Positions 1-12,837 of a stretch of 64,000 nucleotides of DNA are shown piece after piece; position 1 is the stretch's first letter; each line of letters begins with the position of its first letter. The stretch is from contig CM038469.1 of assembly GCA_021464415.1 (NCBI GenBank), positions 22,835,901 through 22,899,900 on the forward strand, read 5' to 3'. The notes below the pieces were generated by a model. It did not search any database. It was not told the origin of the DNA and saw nothing but the letters and a program-made list of their open reading frames with translations. The translations under genes and the position numbers were made by a program. This DNA comes from Lonicera japonica. Lineage: Eukaryota; Streptophyta; Magnoliopsida; Dipsacales; Caprifoliaceae.

Positions 1-378
1 AATGCCTCCAACGAGGTCCCAATCTCGTAGAAATTATACATTTGTAAATCCAATACACAATATGATAATAATTTGAGGTATATAATGCAAGTCTCTTCCT
101 AAAGACTTTGGCAACCGACCATCAGAGCTAACTAGGATCCGTAAGCGTACCACCCCCGAGAAACACTTGCAAAACTATTTGGAAAATGGGAGTGAGCCAA
201 ATTGGCTCAGTGGGAACTATAAGGTTTCAATATAAGAAAATAGGTTAGAAAACCATGCAATGCAATATAATGAAAATAAGGTTGGTTTATATGCTGCTTC
301 TGTGTAATAAATCCCCTCTATGTAATATACATTCCTTTATGTATGTACAAGTGTAAATATATATATATATACTACAAG
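1..378 (-). repeat. Partial Tekay-like LTR, cut by the window edge
   Basis: The sequence resembles the solo LTR at 4054-7083 (shared 'ctccaacgaggtccca' and the conserved block around 165-225 ending in 'ctcagtgggaac'). It reads in minus orientation. Its U3 part is missing: similarity fades near position 340-378, where an R-type LTR begins. The left end lies outside the window. No gene is visible in it. Confidence 0.6.
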
Positions 379-522
379 TGTAATAGACACCCCAATCCGT
401 GACCCCTCAAGAACCCTAATGACTATCGAGAAGTATAGTTCTTGGAGCCCGGGACCCACCCGAGCACCCAAAACTGCCCCGAAAGAGTTTGTTGGCTAAA
501 CAAACCTGTTTTTAAGGGGGAT

Positions 523-708
523 TATCGCGCGACAGACCAATATGTCGCGCGACAATCTCCCTTGTGTCTCACGACAAACCCCGCTGACCCAGACCATCCA
601 CTCTCTGACACATCAGTCTGTCAGAGACATCACTTCAGCCGTTTGTCGCGCGACATTGATCAACATGTTGAGCGACACTTGCCCTTTTTGGGGAAATGTC
701 GCGCGACA
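523..708. repeat. Palindrome cluster TGTCGCGCGACA in R1
   Basis: Three perfect 12-bp copies lie at 543-554, 644-655 and 697-708, with degenerate copies at 523-534 and 666-677. The last copy ends 14 bp upstream of a TATA box. The 103-residue open frame at 442-753 is a by-product of this repeat. Confidence 0.85.
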
Positions 709-721
709 TTCTCCCAAAGCA

Positions 722-730
722 CTATAAATA
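722..730 (+). promoter_or_regulatory. TATA box of R1 LTR
   Basis: CTATAAATA lies just downstream of the palindrome cluster. The same TATAAATA element is found at the matching place in the R-type LTRs at 8704, 37522 (minus) and 53331 (minus), which supports a promoter role. Confidence 0.6.
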
Positions 731-1901
731 GCCAACACCCCCAAGGGTTTTGAAAAGAGGTGGGATCTAAGAATTCTAAGTTTTAAATCTAATTTTCTAG
801 TCTTTTATCAAGTATTTTCTACGATCGTCTTATTTCTAAAGAATTATCGAATATATTCTTGGCACTCGACGTGTCCCGCTTCTAGAATCAAATTTTCAGA
901 AATATCTGAAGAAGGAAAAGATTATTATCGTTGGAGATCTCTCTGCCATATTATATTTTCTTTCTTATTGTTATTCTCGTCGGAAAGGTAAAGAAAATCT
1001 CTTCTAGTATTTAAAATTAAATACCTGTGTACTTGTTTTACTTTTATTGTTCTGTCCACGTTTTATTTGAAATAACTCACTGCTAAGTTATATAATAGTC
1101 TACGATTTTTAAATCAAAACTCCCTGATAGAACCCTTTGTAAAACCAGAAAAGTAAGTACATTATCATCCATTTTGTTTTCAAAACCCGGACCGACAAAA
1201 CTTACTTAGGAATTAAAACTTGGCATATCCTGTCTTTTCCATAGACTGCGGCATGTATGATAAAACTCCCCTCAAAGAGTTCTAATTCCATATTAAATTA
1301 GTTTCGATATAAGATTCGAATTTTTCCAAAGTAACCAAAACACGAGAAAACCGTCATTATCTGAGGAAATAGTACGGAAAACTCTCTCTTAAATAAACGA
1401 CTTTTGTCACTTGTATTTACATCTTTCAAAACAAAACATCGGCTCTCGGAACACAAAGGTTTTCATCCCTTTTTCCGTTTTCTCCAAAATTAGGGTTTTT
1501 CATTCGGGAAGTAGTAGACTGTCAGTAAAAGCATTCAAGTTTTTCAACATAAAATAAACATATAAAAGGCCACTAGAGACCGAAAGGGCGGAACGGTTGC
1601 TTGACACCTTCCCAATCCGTAACATGGTTTCCAAATCCTATAAGATCCCAGTTTCGCAGACAAACGTGTAAAAGAAGGCTTGTCTATAGCCTTTCTTCTT
1701 ACATGACCCTTTTTGTTCGTTTTCTCGTAAAACGTACTGGCAACTCTGAACGAACCCTCTTATATTTAGAAATAGGATAGAGGGACACCCGAAATGAATC
1801 ATCAACCCCATAAAAGCAAATGGAACAATGGAATCGTTTTTGATGTTTTAGACGCCCAACGTGGGATAGAGACCCTGGGGTCGCATTTGCGGATTCTCAC
1901 A

Positions 1902-2549
1902 GTTGTATTTAGAAAATCCTTTTAAAACTCGTAAAACTCATGCCTGACTACTTTTGAGTGTTTTGTCCGAAAATGAAAGCGGGAAGTGGTCTTTACGTGT
2001 TACTTCATTGAGCTTAGTCAATACACATTTTTCCACCCAATGGTGAGTATTTGAGGAATTAATTCATTTTGTTAGTTTTTGACTACCGTGAGGCAGGATT
2101 TCTGTGGTACAACTTGGGTCGGACTCACCCATTTGTTATGAAAGATTAGATAGATGATTTTCACATATATCAATTTCAATACCTCTTTTCTTATAACTTA
2201 TTGCATATTTGGGTTCAAACGGCGTTGAAATTGCCTAAATGGTTTAGCCTCTTCCTCCAAGTGGATTTTGTGAGTGCAAATTAAAGGAATCCCTTGGAGG
2301 TCAGCTAGTGTCCAACTAAAAATCTTTCTTGCGTTTACCAAGCATACTTACCAACATCACCTCTTGCTCTTTTGAGAGTTCATAAGAGATTACCACGGGG
2401 TAGGTTCTGAAAGCACCTAGGAAAACGTACTTCAAGTTGCTTGGAAATGGTTTAAGCTCAATTTGTCCCACGAGCTTTAGTGTTGAATTGGATATGCTCT
2501 CCTCTTGCTCCTTCAAATCTTGAACCTTATCATCAAGTAAGGAAAACAC
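1902..2549 (-). pseudogene. Athila protease-RT linker and start of RT (broken)
   Basis: The open stretch 2549-2316 encodes the linker, with LKPFPSNLKYVFLGAFRTYP, matching LKPLPSNLKYAFLGAFDTYP in Ath-2 near 39329. Below it, shifted frames still read as the region before the RT fingers, for example a segment near 2130 encoding 'NKWVSPTQVVP'. The match continues to 1902, where the equivalent of Ath-2 position 39888 abuts the R1 LTR. It has no function now. Confidence 0.7.
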
Positions 2550-2591
2550 TTACAAACATTCATCGGATTCATTGGAAGTGGTTAGATTCTC

Positions 2592-3407
2592 TTATATTGA
2601 ATCCGAATCGTAAGTACCATTAAAATGTTGGACTAATGACTCTATCATGTTCACATGTTCACTTTCTTCTTCAAAATTATTTTGTTGTTTGCTTAAAGAG
2701 AACACATTTAGCTCAAAAGTTATATTTCCAAAAGCCAATTTAACAATTTCATTCTTGTAATTAATGATGGCATCAGATGTGGCATGAAATGGTGTTCCTA
2801 AAATAACAGGAATTTCATTAGTGGGATTTTCTACTGGTTGCATAGCAAGAACAATGAAATCAACGGAAAAATTTAATTTATCAATTTGCACAATAACACC
2901 CTCTACTATCCCTCTCAGTATCTTAATAGAGTGATCCGCTAATTGAATCGTCACTTTGGTGGGTTTCAACTCTCCTAACCCCAATTGTTGGTACACCAAA
3001 AAAGGAAGCACATTAACACTAGCTACTAAATCAAGCAAGACATTATTTATGCGACAATTGCCAATTAAACATGAAATGGTTGGGCAACCGGGATCTTTAA
3101 ATTTTGGAATACGAGTGCCTTGCATGATAAAGCTCACTTGCTCCGTCATAAATGTTTTTTTCTTAACAATTAACCTTCTTTTTGTGGTACACAAATCTTT
3201 GAGAAATTTAGCATATGAAGGTATTTGTCTGACTGTGTCAAGCAATGGAATGTTGATTTTGACTTGCCTAAACACATCAAGAATTTCGGTGTTACGATTC
3301 TCCTTAGGAGGTTGATTTAACCTTTCAGAAAAAGGGACATTGATGCTATTTCGGATTTTTTCTATGTCCTCTTTCCCATTCCTCTTTTCTTCTTCCTTTT
3401 CCCTCAC
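2592..3407 (-). pseudogene. Athila gag-pol segment with retropepsin-like protease
   Basis: The 271-residue open frame begins with a charged linker, then a stretch typical of Athila ('PLLDTVRQIPSYAKFLKDLCT') leading into the aspartic protease domain. The place of the usual D-[LT]-G-[AS] active site reads DLVASVNVLPF (plus-strand 3010-3045), so the catalytic-loop glycine is replaced by valine. The later VILGTPFHATSDA stretch is the protease flap and C-terminal region. The frame stops at 2592. Ath-2 has lost this protease core by deletion, so this is the only protease copy of the family here. Because of the Gly-to-Val change it is probably inactive. Confidence 0.75.
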
Positions 3408-3433
3408 ATTTTTTTCTTCTTCTACCCTTTCAC

Positions 3434-4048
3434 TTAGTTTTGCCTTGCTATGTCCACCGGCTTTTGGACCTTAGGAACTATAGTTTTGTCAATGATATTT
3501 CCATATCTAAGGATTGTGATGGATTTCAACTCCTTTACATTCCCACTTGACTCCCCTTCCTCAACTATCACGGCTTGCCCTCTAGGATTAGCTAATGTTT
3601 GGGCCGAAAACTTTTCTTTTTCTTGGGTAGCTAAAGCAGTGGTGAGTTTGAACATTTGAGTTTTCAAATCACTGACATCTCTATTGGTCTTGTCTATAAA
3701 TTGCCGCAAAAGACTCTCCAAATTAGAATTTAGCTTTGGGTTTGCTTGACCAAAAGAATTGTTTTGGGGTGGAGGTGGAGGTGGTCTTGGATGGTAGGAG
3801 TTTGAGTTTGCATTCGAATTTTGATGAGCATTTTGATTTCTCCCCCAAGTAAAATTAGGATGGTTCCTCCACCCTTCATTATACTTTTGAGAAAACGGGT
3901 CATTGTGTGGTCTAGAGTATGAGTTCATAGCATTGAAATGTGAGGGACTTTGAAGGCCAGAATTATGTCACTCCTCCATGGAATGCCCCACCCTCTCACA
4001 AATGACACAAACGGTGATAGTACCTATACTACCTTCCCTCATTTTACT
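3434..4048 (-). pseudogene. Athila gag C-terminus with damaged zinc knuckle
   Basis: Minus strand 4048-3960 encodes a CCHC knuckle, C-V-I-C-x4-H-x4, whose last cysteine codon is a TGA stop (3968-3970). Ath-2 keeps the cysteine (38758-38823). The open frame 3928-3434 follows with the 'SRPHNDPFSQKYNEGWRNHP' motif, an Asn-rich stretch and a run of seven prolines, usual for a disordered gag C-terminus. The upstream end is the AGACT duplication next to the solo LTR at 4054. Confidence 0.75.
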
Positions 4049-4053
4049 AGACT

Positions 4054-7000
4054 TGTGACGCCCCGAACCCCATTCTGAGATTTAAACCTCCGGGACTCGG
4101 TTAGTCATAATGCCGTATGCGACGGCGGGTTTCAATACACTTAATTAAATACCAATATGAAAGAAATCAAATGTAAGGCTATATTTTTGAAAATTTTGGC
4201 ATGTGGAGTTCGTATTTTTAACAAAACCAAAATATGTAATTTAAAAAAAAACCAAGGATCAACTCCACATCTGTATAAGCCTCAATCATAAAAATCAAAT
4301 GTCCAACATATACATTTATACCGATCCCTCCAACGAGGTCCCAATAAAACAAGTAAATGGCCCTTATACATCAATATAAAATCAAATACAGTCTAGTCAT
4401 ACAAATGATGTTTATAATTATAACTCATAGGACACGAATCGTACAAGGATGACTACACTCAATACGGTCATCAGAGGTTTATAATCTCTTGCTCATGCTG
4501 TCCCCAGTAAACCACCTGCAAAACTGTTTGGAAAATGAGAGTGAGCCAAACACGAGCTCAATGGGAACTATAAGGGTTTGCATATAAAATATGTTTTGGA
4601 TTTGATCTGTGCAAGTGTAATAATGAAAGTAGTTTTCTTGGTGATGAAAAGAAGTTTATAACATACATGCCGATGCTTTCCCATTCCCAAAATCATATAA
4701 GGTATAAGTCAATTGAAAATACAATTGAAAGCTCACTAATAACATAAAATAGTTATAAACCTCATACGTATGGTAAAAGAAGTATCGTTAAGATACAAAT
4801 AGTCTTTAGTAAGAAAATATATATAAGAGACCGCTGGCTAGTTTATACAGTGTGGTACCACAATCGTATCCTCTAAAAACATCTCGCTCTCGGCGATCAT
4901 CTCAACAACTCGCAACTAGTCAAGCGTACAACCAGGTTTTCATTTCGTGGCCTTTCACCCACGCGGCAGTAGGGCCTCCCATTCGTTTTCATGCACGGTT
5001 TAGGGTCTTGCACCCAGGAGACTATGTCCCAACTTCCAACCCTAATCGTTAGAGACCAAACCTGGGACCTACCATAGACTAGCGCAACCATGTATGTATA
5101 CATATCAAATCACTTAAGTAACAAGCCCACAGACGAATAATTGTGACAGATAACTAATATAACGGTTTATATCGAACCCATCAACTAGCCAACAAGAATA
5201 GAAGTGATGAAAAGCTATCATTATTTCAAACATATACTTAATGCACCCATACTTGTATAAATATCATAATTATCGCTTACGAAAGCATGAGATATCATCA
5301 ATCCATATGCTTGGCTCAAAGATATGTTCAACAAGTATATAAATCTACAATACAGATATATATATAACAAACTTACTTTTCCAAATATCACATAGGTTAT
5401 GTCCTCAAAGGACAACTCATAACTCGCGTAGCTTCCAAGGATATACGCTATAGGAAAACTTTAGTATATAAAATGGTAACAACACATATGTGTATGCCTC
5501 ATAGGTATATATATATAGCTAGTGAGTATATATATATTTATCTATATATACCGTATATCAAATGGTAGTATCTATGTTGTACTTAAACTCTCTTTGCCAA
5601 GTCCGTCAACTTTTGGCCTAGTTAAAAAATTCATCCATGTGGGAAGTTTCATAGGTTTACAACACATAGGTCCAAGCCAAGTGTAATATATAATTCATAA
5701 ACTTTAAGTTCAATATAAATTTCCCCATATGTTTACTTTACTTAGTTTACTCAAAATAAACTTATAAAAAAAGAATAATAATCAAAGTACAACAACAGCA
5801 TCGCAAACACATGTAATTATACCCAAATAATACTTTTAATTCTAAGTATATAACCTCATATATATGTATATCAATGTTATTGCTCGTTAACATATACGTA
5901 TATGAGGGTCGTATGCGAACCATGCTTAAATCTCATTTGAAATTTAGGCTTTTTGTATCAAAGTCATAATCAAGTTATAAGTAATGCAAATCAACCAAAT
6001 AATTGAAATAAAATAGCCCCAACCCCCATGAATGTGCAATTTGGTCAAACGCCTAGGTTTGATTCAATTTGGAGCGTACCATGCGTAATAGTTTGAAATA
6101 AGGGTTGAATACTAGTGTTACCACCTTTATAGGGTTAATCCCTCGAAGAATCGCGACTGAATCGAGCTGGGCTGAGCGAGTCGCAAGCTTTCCCCATTTA
6201 TGTGCTTGGAACCCCAGAATGGTGATGGAGATTTGGAGGAGAAGATGAATAGTAAATGGTGTGTATGATGATTTCATGGTCGTTTTGGGTGTTGATGATG
6301 ACTAGCAAAAGACCTCCTAAAAAACCCCAAAGTTTGAGCTCTTTACTCTCTCTCTAAGCCCCCATATGTGTATGCCCGAAAATGAGAAGAAAAGGGGTCA
6401 AAAATATGAATTATACACCAAAAACTTGCCCAGGTTAAGTGCCGAAACGGTCCGCAAAATCGCCATACCGGTCCGCGCTATAACTTTGTATCTTTAGACT
6501 ATTGTTCATAATTTGGCCATAACTTTTCGTTCGGAACTCCGATTGGAGTGATCTATATGTCCACGGAAAGCTTATTCAAAGCTATACAAGTTTCTAAGAG
6601 GAAGATTTTCCAAATTCCCAATGGATTATTCCCATAAATGCATCAAAGTCATCGCGTTGCTATAATATCACTGAATGAACAACAATTAGCGATTGGCCTA
6701 CTTCGCGCTCAATTTTGACCAAGTAGGAGCCTGAATTGGCTTTCAGTCAAAACAAAAAATTTGTAGATTGAATAAAAATCTAAATACCATTGCTAAATGA
6801 AACTCAATCTGGTGAGGAATGAAGAAGTTATGCTTCCTCCAAGTTATCTAAAATTATGAAGTCGAGTAAATTGAGAACTTGCAATCTACATCCCGATTTC
6901 AACTCGAACCACCCGAAATGACTTATAGTTATTCTAACATGCTTAAATATATTAATGTAACTCATTGGAAGTCTTCAAGCCATTTAGATCCTTTCGGAGA

Positions 7001-7083
7001 AGAATAGGGCTATCTAAAGTCCACTTCTGCCTTACGCATGACTTCTATCGCGATTCCGAGAAATAGAGATACAGGGCGTTAGA
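4054..7083 (-). mobile_element. Solo LTR, Tekay-like chromovirus family
   Basis: The 3030-bp repeat starts TGTGACGCC and ends GGGCGTTAGA. It is flanked by perfect 5-bp duplications AGACT (4049-4053 and 7084-7088). The uninterrupted paralogous site is in Ath-2 at 38733 ('gagtctagtaaaatg'), which proves the insertion. Orientation is minus, from the conserved 3' LTR block at 4054-4130 ('gcgacggcggg') and the acceptor-like block near 4516. No internal region remains: an LTR-LTR recombination product. The AT-rich interior has no gene. Confidence 0.85.
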
Positions 7084-7608
7084 AGACTCCATGGCTTCGA
7101 TTTTGTTTGACAATTGAATAAATTTCAACTCAATATCATCACCTTTGGACAATTGGTACAAACCTCGTCTCTCGAAAACCTTACCCTTAACCTCATCCGT
7201 GTAGGTGTTCCAATTTTGGGCACATTCGGCTATTTCATCAAAATATAATAAAGCTTTCTCCGGACTTTTGCTCAAGAAATTTTCATTACACATCATTTCC
7301 ACAAACGTGCGCATGGCGGGACTAAGTGATTCGTAAAAATAGCTAACAATACTCCATGTCTCATGTCCATGATGAATGCAAGAATTCAAAAGCTCTTTGT
7401 ATCTTTCTCAACATTTGTAAAAGCTTTCATTTTCTTTAGGAGAAAATTTTAAAATTTTCCTTCTAAAAGTATTGGTTCGATGAACGGAAAAAAATTCTCT
7501 AAAAATTATGTTTGTAATTCTTGCCAAGTTCGAATGGAATTGGGACGAAGAGAATTTAGCCATATTCTTCCTTTATCTTTTAGAAAGAATGGAAAAAGTT
7601 TTAACGTA
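7084..7608 (-). pseudogene. Athila gag middle segment
   Basis: The frame 7389-7045 encodes 'HHGHETWSIVSYFYESLSP' and 'NWNTYTDEVKGKVFERRG', matching Ath-2 gag at 33664-33843 and after 38617. The last residues (7083-7045) belong to the adjoining solo LTR. The part at 7608-7390 matches Ath-2 33446-33660 but is frameshifted. The upstream edge is an R-type solo LTR at 7609; the remainder of gag resumes at 17966. Confidence 0.8.
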
Positions 7609-7769
7609 TGTGAACACCCCAGTCCACAACTCTTGTGTGAATCTAGTTTTATACAAAACTAGCATTCCGCATCAAGTCTCGAATCAGCATACATATAAAA
7701 GTCTATTAGGGAAGTCCTGAATTTGCATCTCACTTCAGTATTCCTGTTTTACTGAACTGGTGACCTACA

Positions 7770-8580
7770 ATACCGATTGATCTTCAGATAACCCGATCAG
7801 TCTTCCCATACATATCCCAATCAGTTTTCCCTATCCGCATTGATTTAAAGGCTAAGTAACTAGATTCTATTGATTGACCTTCTTTATTTGTAGGCAAATC
7901 CTTCCAATCTTCACGGTTACGAGCCCTGGCCGACTTTAAATGTTGCCGCTCTCGTGGGAGTTGCCTTGTTTGCTTGCCCCCTCTCTGCTGAGATTGAGCA
8001 TTCTTCTTTGTCTTCTAAGTTCTCCTCAGTTAGATAAGCTTAGTAGGGGATTTTCCATTAAGATAGAAACACAGATTTCTTCTTTATCTTCCTCTTGTCG
8101 AATGACTGCCTTCCTAAATTTCTTTCGTATCTTCCTTTACTTTTCATTCACCACACAAAGTTTAAACCAATCTTCACTAAAGCAACCCAAGACTAATCGG
8201 TCTTATTGCCAAACTAATCAGTCATCACTAAATCCATAAAGACCGATTGGTCCAAAGTCCAGTCCAATCGGTCTTCATCACACTTTAATCGGCCTTCCTT
8301 CAAAACCCTAAGTCCAATCGGCTTTGACCATCATGAACCTAAGACCGATCGGTCTAAGGTCCATATCAATCGACTAGGGTTTATTTCAATTGATCTTCCA
8401 AAAACTGATCCGTCTAAAGCATCTCTCAATTGGTCTAAGCACCATACCAATTAGTCTTATGGCTGGTTCAATCGGTCTTCAAGAAAACTGCTCAGATTTG
8501 TAAACACCGATCGGTCTTTATGTCGTACGAATCAGTCTTTCAGCATCACAAACCGGTCTTCAGTTTTAATTGATTGATCT
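7770..8580. repeat. Palindrome-rich zone (ACCGATCGGT type) in R2
   Basis: Perfect copies include AGACCGATCGGTCT at 8342-8355 and ACCGATCGGT at 8506-8515. An imperfect full copy is GACCGATTGGTC at 8241-8252. Many half motifs (CAATCGGTCTT and relatives) fill the interval at irregular spacing. No protein is encoded. Confidence 0.75.
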
Positions 8581-8703
8581 ACTAGTGTCGCAAGGCAATG
8601 ACAGTGCGGTGCGGTAGTGCCGCACACTCAGTGCTGCACCCCGGTGCCGCAGCCCCTATTTGCACCCTTTTACCACACCGTCTCCGAAACGCGAGTTTTA
8701 GTC

Positions 8704-8711
8704 TATAAATA
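8704..8711 (+). promoter_or_regulatory. TATA box of R2 LTR
   Basis: TATAAATA followed by GGACCC, the same context as in the R3 LTR (minus strand, 37529-37522). It gives the LTR its plus orientation. Confidence 0.6.
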
Positions 8712-9288
8712 GGACCCTTGGGGGTCGTTTTCTAAAAAAGAACGGTGGAGAGTTCATTAGGGAGGTTTAGGAGAGTCATATATTAGAGAGGCTTTGTGTG
8801 TTCTAGTGATTTTTAAAGAAAGAGAAAGTTCTACAGAGAGAAAGAAGCAAGCTAGGAAGGATATAACAAGGCAAAAATCTTGTATTCTTCTCAAACGCAT
8901 CAGGTACGCATCTATAACTCATCTAAATTTCAATATTGCAATTAATTTCAAGTTTTAATACAAAAAAATAAATGATTTGCAAAGAAGTTCATTATTTTCA
9001 AAACAAGTCCTTTCTAAAGTTTTACAAGAAACCTAAAATCTATTTTGACACATTTTCAAAACAAAACAAATATAAAAACAATTTTCAAACACGTGGAACT
9101 ACGAGACTCTAATTTAATTCTAGGAATGAATACATAGGCGCTTACAAAGCTCGAATTTGATTTCATAAATACAATTTTAAACTGAACTTATCCGAAAAGA
9201 CTATTTTGAAAATAATTCAAACTACTTGCAAGATATCTAAAATAGGAATTAAATACATGATCGATTATAAGACCAAAAGGGCGAATTG

Positions 9289-12200
9289 TGTAATATCCCC
9301 TGATCCTTTTCCCGCGTTGACCTTCTCTTAAGCCCGGTATAGCTTAATCTTCGTTAGAGAGCGAGCATTAGGTTCCGAGCCCTTTGTACTCAACCCGATA
9401 GTTTTAGTATATCATCTTATCTTAGACATATTTATTTTGTGGGAGCAATCGTTTCATTATCCGAGTGGTTCGGGTTAAAACCGAGGCGATAATCGCGTGT
9501 TTTGACTTTTCGCGATTTGTCAATTTCTGGTCAACTTTGAGAGACCATAACTTCTACATCCGATGTCCAAATAACTCTCCATTTTCTGCCACATCTTTAT
9601 TTCTTTTCCATTCATAACTTTCGTGTTTGGGCCGAGTCGAGATTCAACCATTTCGAGGTTTGTTTCGGGCTCAGAAAGTCATTTGCTGATGCAGTGACTT
9701 CCATGATCGATCATGGAAGGCCATGATCAATCATGGTCGTCTAGAGAAGTTCCAGAAGGGTTCATGATCAATCATGGGGGACCCATGATCGATCATAGAT
9801 CACCTGAATGTCGGTTTTGAGCGTTTTTGACCCGTTTTTGACCCATTTAACAACCATAACTCCTCATTTTCGAGCCACACACATCCACCACCCTCTAGAG
9901 AGTTCTAGAGAGAGAGAGATATATTCTTGTAACTTTTTCATCCTCTTACAAGATTAGAGCCTCAAATCGCTTCCTCCTCGCTATTCATCATCTTTCTCAC
10001 CTTCTTCCTCCTTGGAGCTCGCGTTGGAGCTAGGGCTTTGGCGGTACGGCTTCTTCGCTTCATCAACTTGTGGATTCGGCTTGTCTAAGGTGGGAACACT
10101 AGTATTAAACCCTTGATTTCAAATTATTACTCGCGGAATTAGCGTTTTGAACTCAAATTGGGGATTTTCATCAAAAGTACATATTGTTTTCATCTCATGG
10201 GGTTTGAGCTAGGTAAATCTTAGATTGGTGATGTATATGGATAGATTATCACTTAGACATCATGTATCATTACTTATTACCATGTTGTGAGCCTTGTTCT
10301 CTCACCTACACATCATATCCTCATTGTACATGTGGGAATAAACTAGGCTAGAAAGGATTTCGGGATTTATGCTTGAATCATGGTTGATTATGGATTATAT
10401 GGAGTAGATATGCCTGTATACGTATATAGTTAAGAGTGTTGAACTCTATCCATGTGTGTTGAACCGAGAACCCGTGAGGGCGCAATGAAGAGAAACATTC
10501 CTTGAGTTTAAAGCCTTGTACGATGTGTGATAGGCACTAGTAGCAACGATATGACATAAATGCTATCTAGTGATGTAGTAAATATTGTCGATGGGGTATA
10601 TGATGCTTTGAATGGAATTGTCGGTGTCTAGGAAGAGTTATACGTACACTAGTTGAACTAGAAGCACGCTAATTAATGCTTAGTTGGGATACGGGGCTTG
10701 GGAACTATATAAAACGCTTAGGGACGTAGTTTGATACATATGACACATAATGAGATGTAATATATTAATAACGAATCAATTGGACGAATAATGGGAATGA
10801 TTAATTAAATGATAAAGTCCTGGATAATTGGATCGATAATAATGATGATGTGATGAATGATGAATGAACGATGATCATGATAATGATGATGATTGTGTGG
10901 TTGTATATATATGTTGATTAGCCATACGTGAGATGGATGATTTGATGATTATATATTGTTGAACGAGGAATTGGTATATTCCTGTTGATCCGATCACACT
11001 ATGGGCTGGATATGATGTTGAACCGAGCACCGGGTAACTCCCCGTGACTCGAAGACGAGCCGCCTATTGCCGCCCCTGGGTGAACATCCCTAAACCGTGC
11101 AAGGGAAAATGAAGTCAGTAACACCACCGGTGGTTGTGCTTGTCCACAAAGGAGAGCCCACTCTAGGTATATTGCTTTCCGACAGGACTATGTGTTCTCG
11201 GTTAGACGAGTTTCCCCGACAAGCGGAGCAGATCCCGTGTGGCACTACTTCCCAAATGGTGAGTCCCCGGGAAGTAGTTGGGCTACGAATGGTCATCACC
11301 CACTAGGGTATCACCTGGTGTAGTTTCTCCAGGGTGTCGTGGGGACTTGTATGGGCGTTCTGCTCATTAACTATTCGGAGTGTTATTCCCTGGAAAATGC
11401 CTTGAGGGTTATCTCCGAATGACTAACCTGGAGAACCAAATCCCTGAGCCACCACCCCACCTAGAGGAGACATGGACAAGAACCTTGGATCATTCGGGAC
11501 TCGCTGGATTCTTTGTTCTGGGCATGGACTGACCACTGGGTGAAACTGAGGCATTATACTAGATACGTGATACGAGAGTTGCTGTGAGATCGTGATAATG
11601 CTGTTATTATTATTGTATCGTATCATATCTCGTATTGATTTGTATATGTTGCGTCGACTATAATGTAAACGATGTAAAGACTTACGCGGACACATCTAGA
11701 CAGAACAGGATACACGTAGAGGACTGTCGAGCCTTTCATAATGTATTAATATATATAGTGGAAAGAAATAATAATGATTGAACTTAGAAGTGGCATATGG
11801 GTATACAGATGCGTACGAATTATGGAATAGCGAGCCAGATCATAATGCATACAATATATTCATAATTGATAAGGAAATCATAGATAATGAGATGGTCTAA
11901 TGAGAGTACACCGTACATAATGGTTTAGACTAGAGATCTTGAGGTGAAGTCTATCAGCTGGCCTAGTATAGGTTCCATAATGAATTATAATTAAGAAGAT
12001 AATAATGAATACTTGGCCTGTAGTTATGACTTATGGCGTAAGTGACGGATAGCATTGGATGGTGTGGACTTACTGTTGAGAGTTGATAATCCGTAGCATA
12101 TCGAACCATAGGAAGCTATAGTTGGTATGAGGCAACTGTAGTCAATTGATCTCCTCAAGTTGTGTAAATTCCCTTGAGTTTAATCTTATGGAACAGTTAG

Positions 12201-12834
12201 AGAAAAGATCGGGTAGTCGGGTAAATGGCTTCCGGGTAGCTAGGATAGGAATCCTAGTAGGGTTACATGCACTCGGGGTTGCATTGCATTGCATTGCACG
12301 TTTTCAAACTATTACATTAAAGTAAATTATTTTCTATACAAAACCTATATAGTTCCGACTGAGCTCGGATTTGGCTCATCCTGTTTTCTAATAGTTTTGC
12401 AGGCATAGCATCTTGGGTGGCGTATGATGTACGTGTATAGAGGCATCTGATGTCCACAGTCTGCGTTTAGTCCTTCTTCAGGAAATGACTACATAGTATA
12501 ATCATTCTGATCTCCTTTTGATTGTAAACGGAATATGATTTGATAAACAATTTGTATAAATGGTTTTATTTATGTGGAGTTGATTTAAGTATGGTTTGAT
12601 GTGATTCCATTTGTATGGAAAATGATTTTAAATGTTACAGGTTGGTTTATTACCTGAATAAACTCCACATGCCTTGATCTTTATAAAATGAGCTTTTAAA
12701 CAAGATCATGTTTTATTTGAGAAAAGTTTTTAAAAGTTTTTATTTTTATATTTTAAACCCGCCGTCGTGCACGGCATCCGTGATTAACCGGGTCCCGGAG
12801 GTGAAAATCTCAAAACGGGATTCGGGGCGTCACA
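9289..12834 (+). repeat. 5' LTR of the large-LTR element
   Basis: It carries, in order, a palindrome cluster (9699-9798), a splice-donor-like site (10090), a GC-richer island (about 11030-11300), an acceptor-like site (12402) and the terminal block found in all Tekay-like LTRs (12758-12834). The short overlapping open frames near 11090-11306 on both strands follow base composition and are not genes. Confidence 0.85.
9699..9798. repeat. Palindrome cluster CCATGATCGATCATGG
   Basis: A perfect 20-bp palindrome, TTCCATGATCGATCATGGAA, lies at 9699-9718. Near copies follow at 9721-9736, 9762-9777 and 9783-9798. The 3' LTR repeats the layout at 14575-14674. The solo LTR of this family has four good copies at 38113-38211. 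Confidence 0.9.
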
Positions 12835-12837
12835 AGT

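Larger units (their letters stand above)
379..1901 (+). mobile_element. R-type LTR copy 1 (R1)
   Basis: It begins TGTAATAGACACCCC and ends GGATTCTCACA, matching the ends of the other R-type LTRs (TGTGAACACCCC ... GATTCTCACA). It shares internal blocks with them, such as 'acaccttcccaatccgtaac' near 1605. A TATA box at 722 sets the plus orientation. The right end abuts Ath-1 reverse transcriptase sequence. The flanking five bases (ACAAG left, GTTGT right) do not match, so the left border is uncertain or rearranged. No open frame of interest. Confidence 0.6.

Noticed and set aside
442..753. 103-residue open frame near the left end
   Set aside because: It lies across the TGTCGCGCGACA repeats and TATA box of the R1 LTR.
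8241..8515. CRISPR-like look of short repeats with spacers
   Set aside because: Spacing and repeat sequence are irregular, there are no cas genes, and the context is a plant LTR.
11090..11306. Overlapping 69-residue open frames on both strands, repeated at 15968-16184 and 35218-35481
   Set aside because: They sit in LTRs, mirror each other on opposite strands and are shared only because the LTRs are copies. The GC-richer island has few stop codons by composition.
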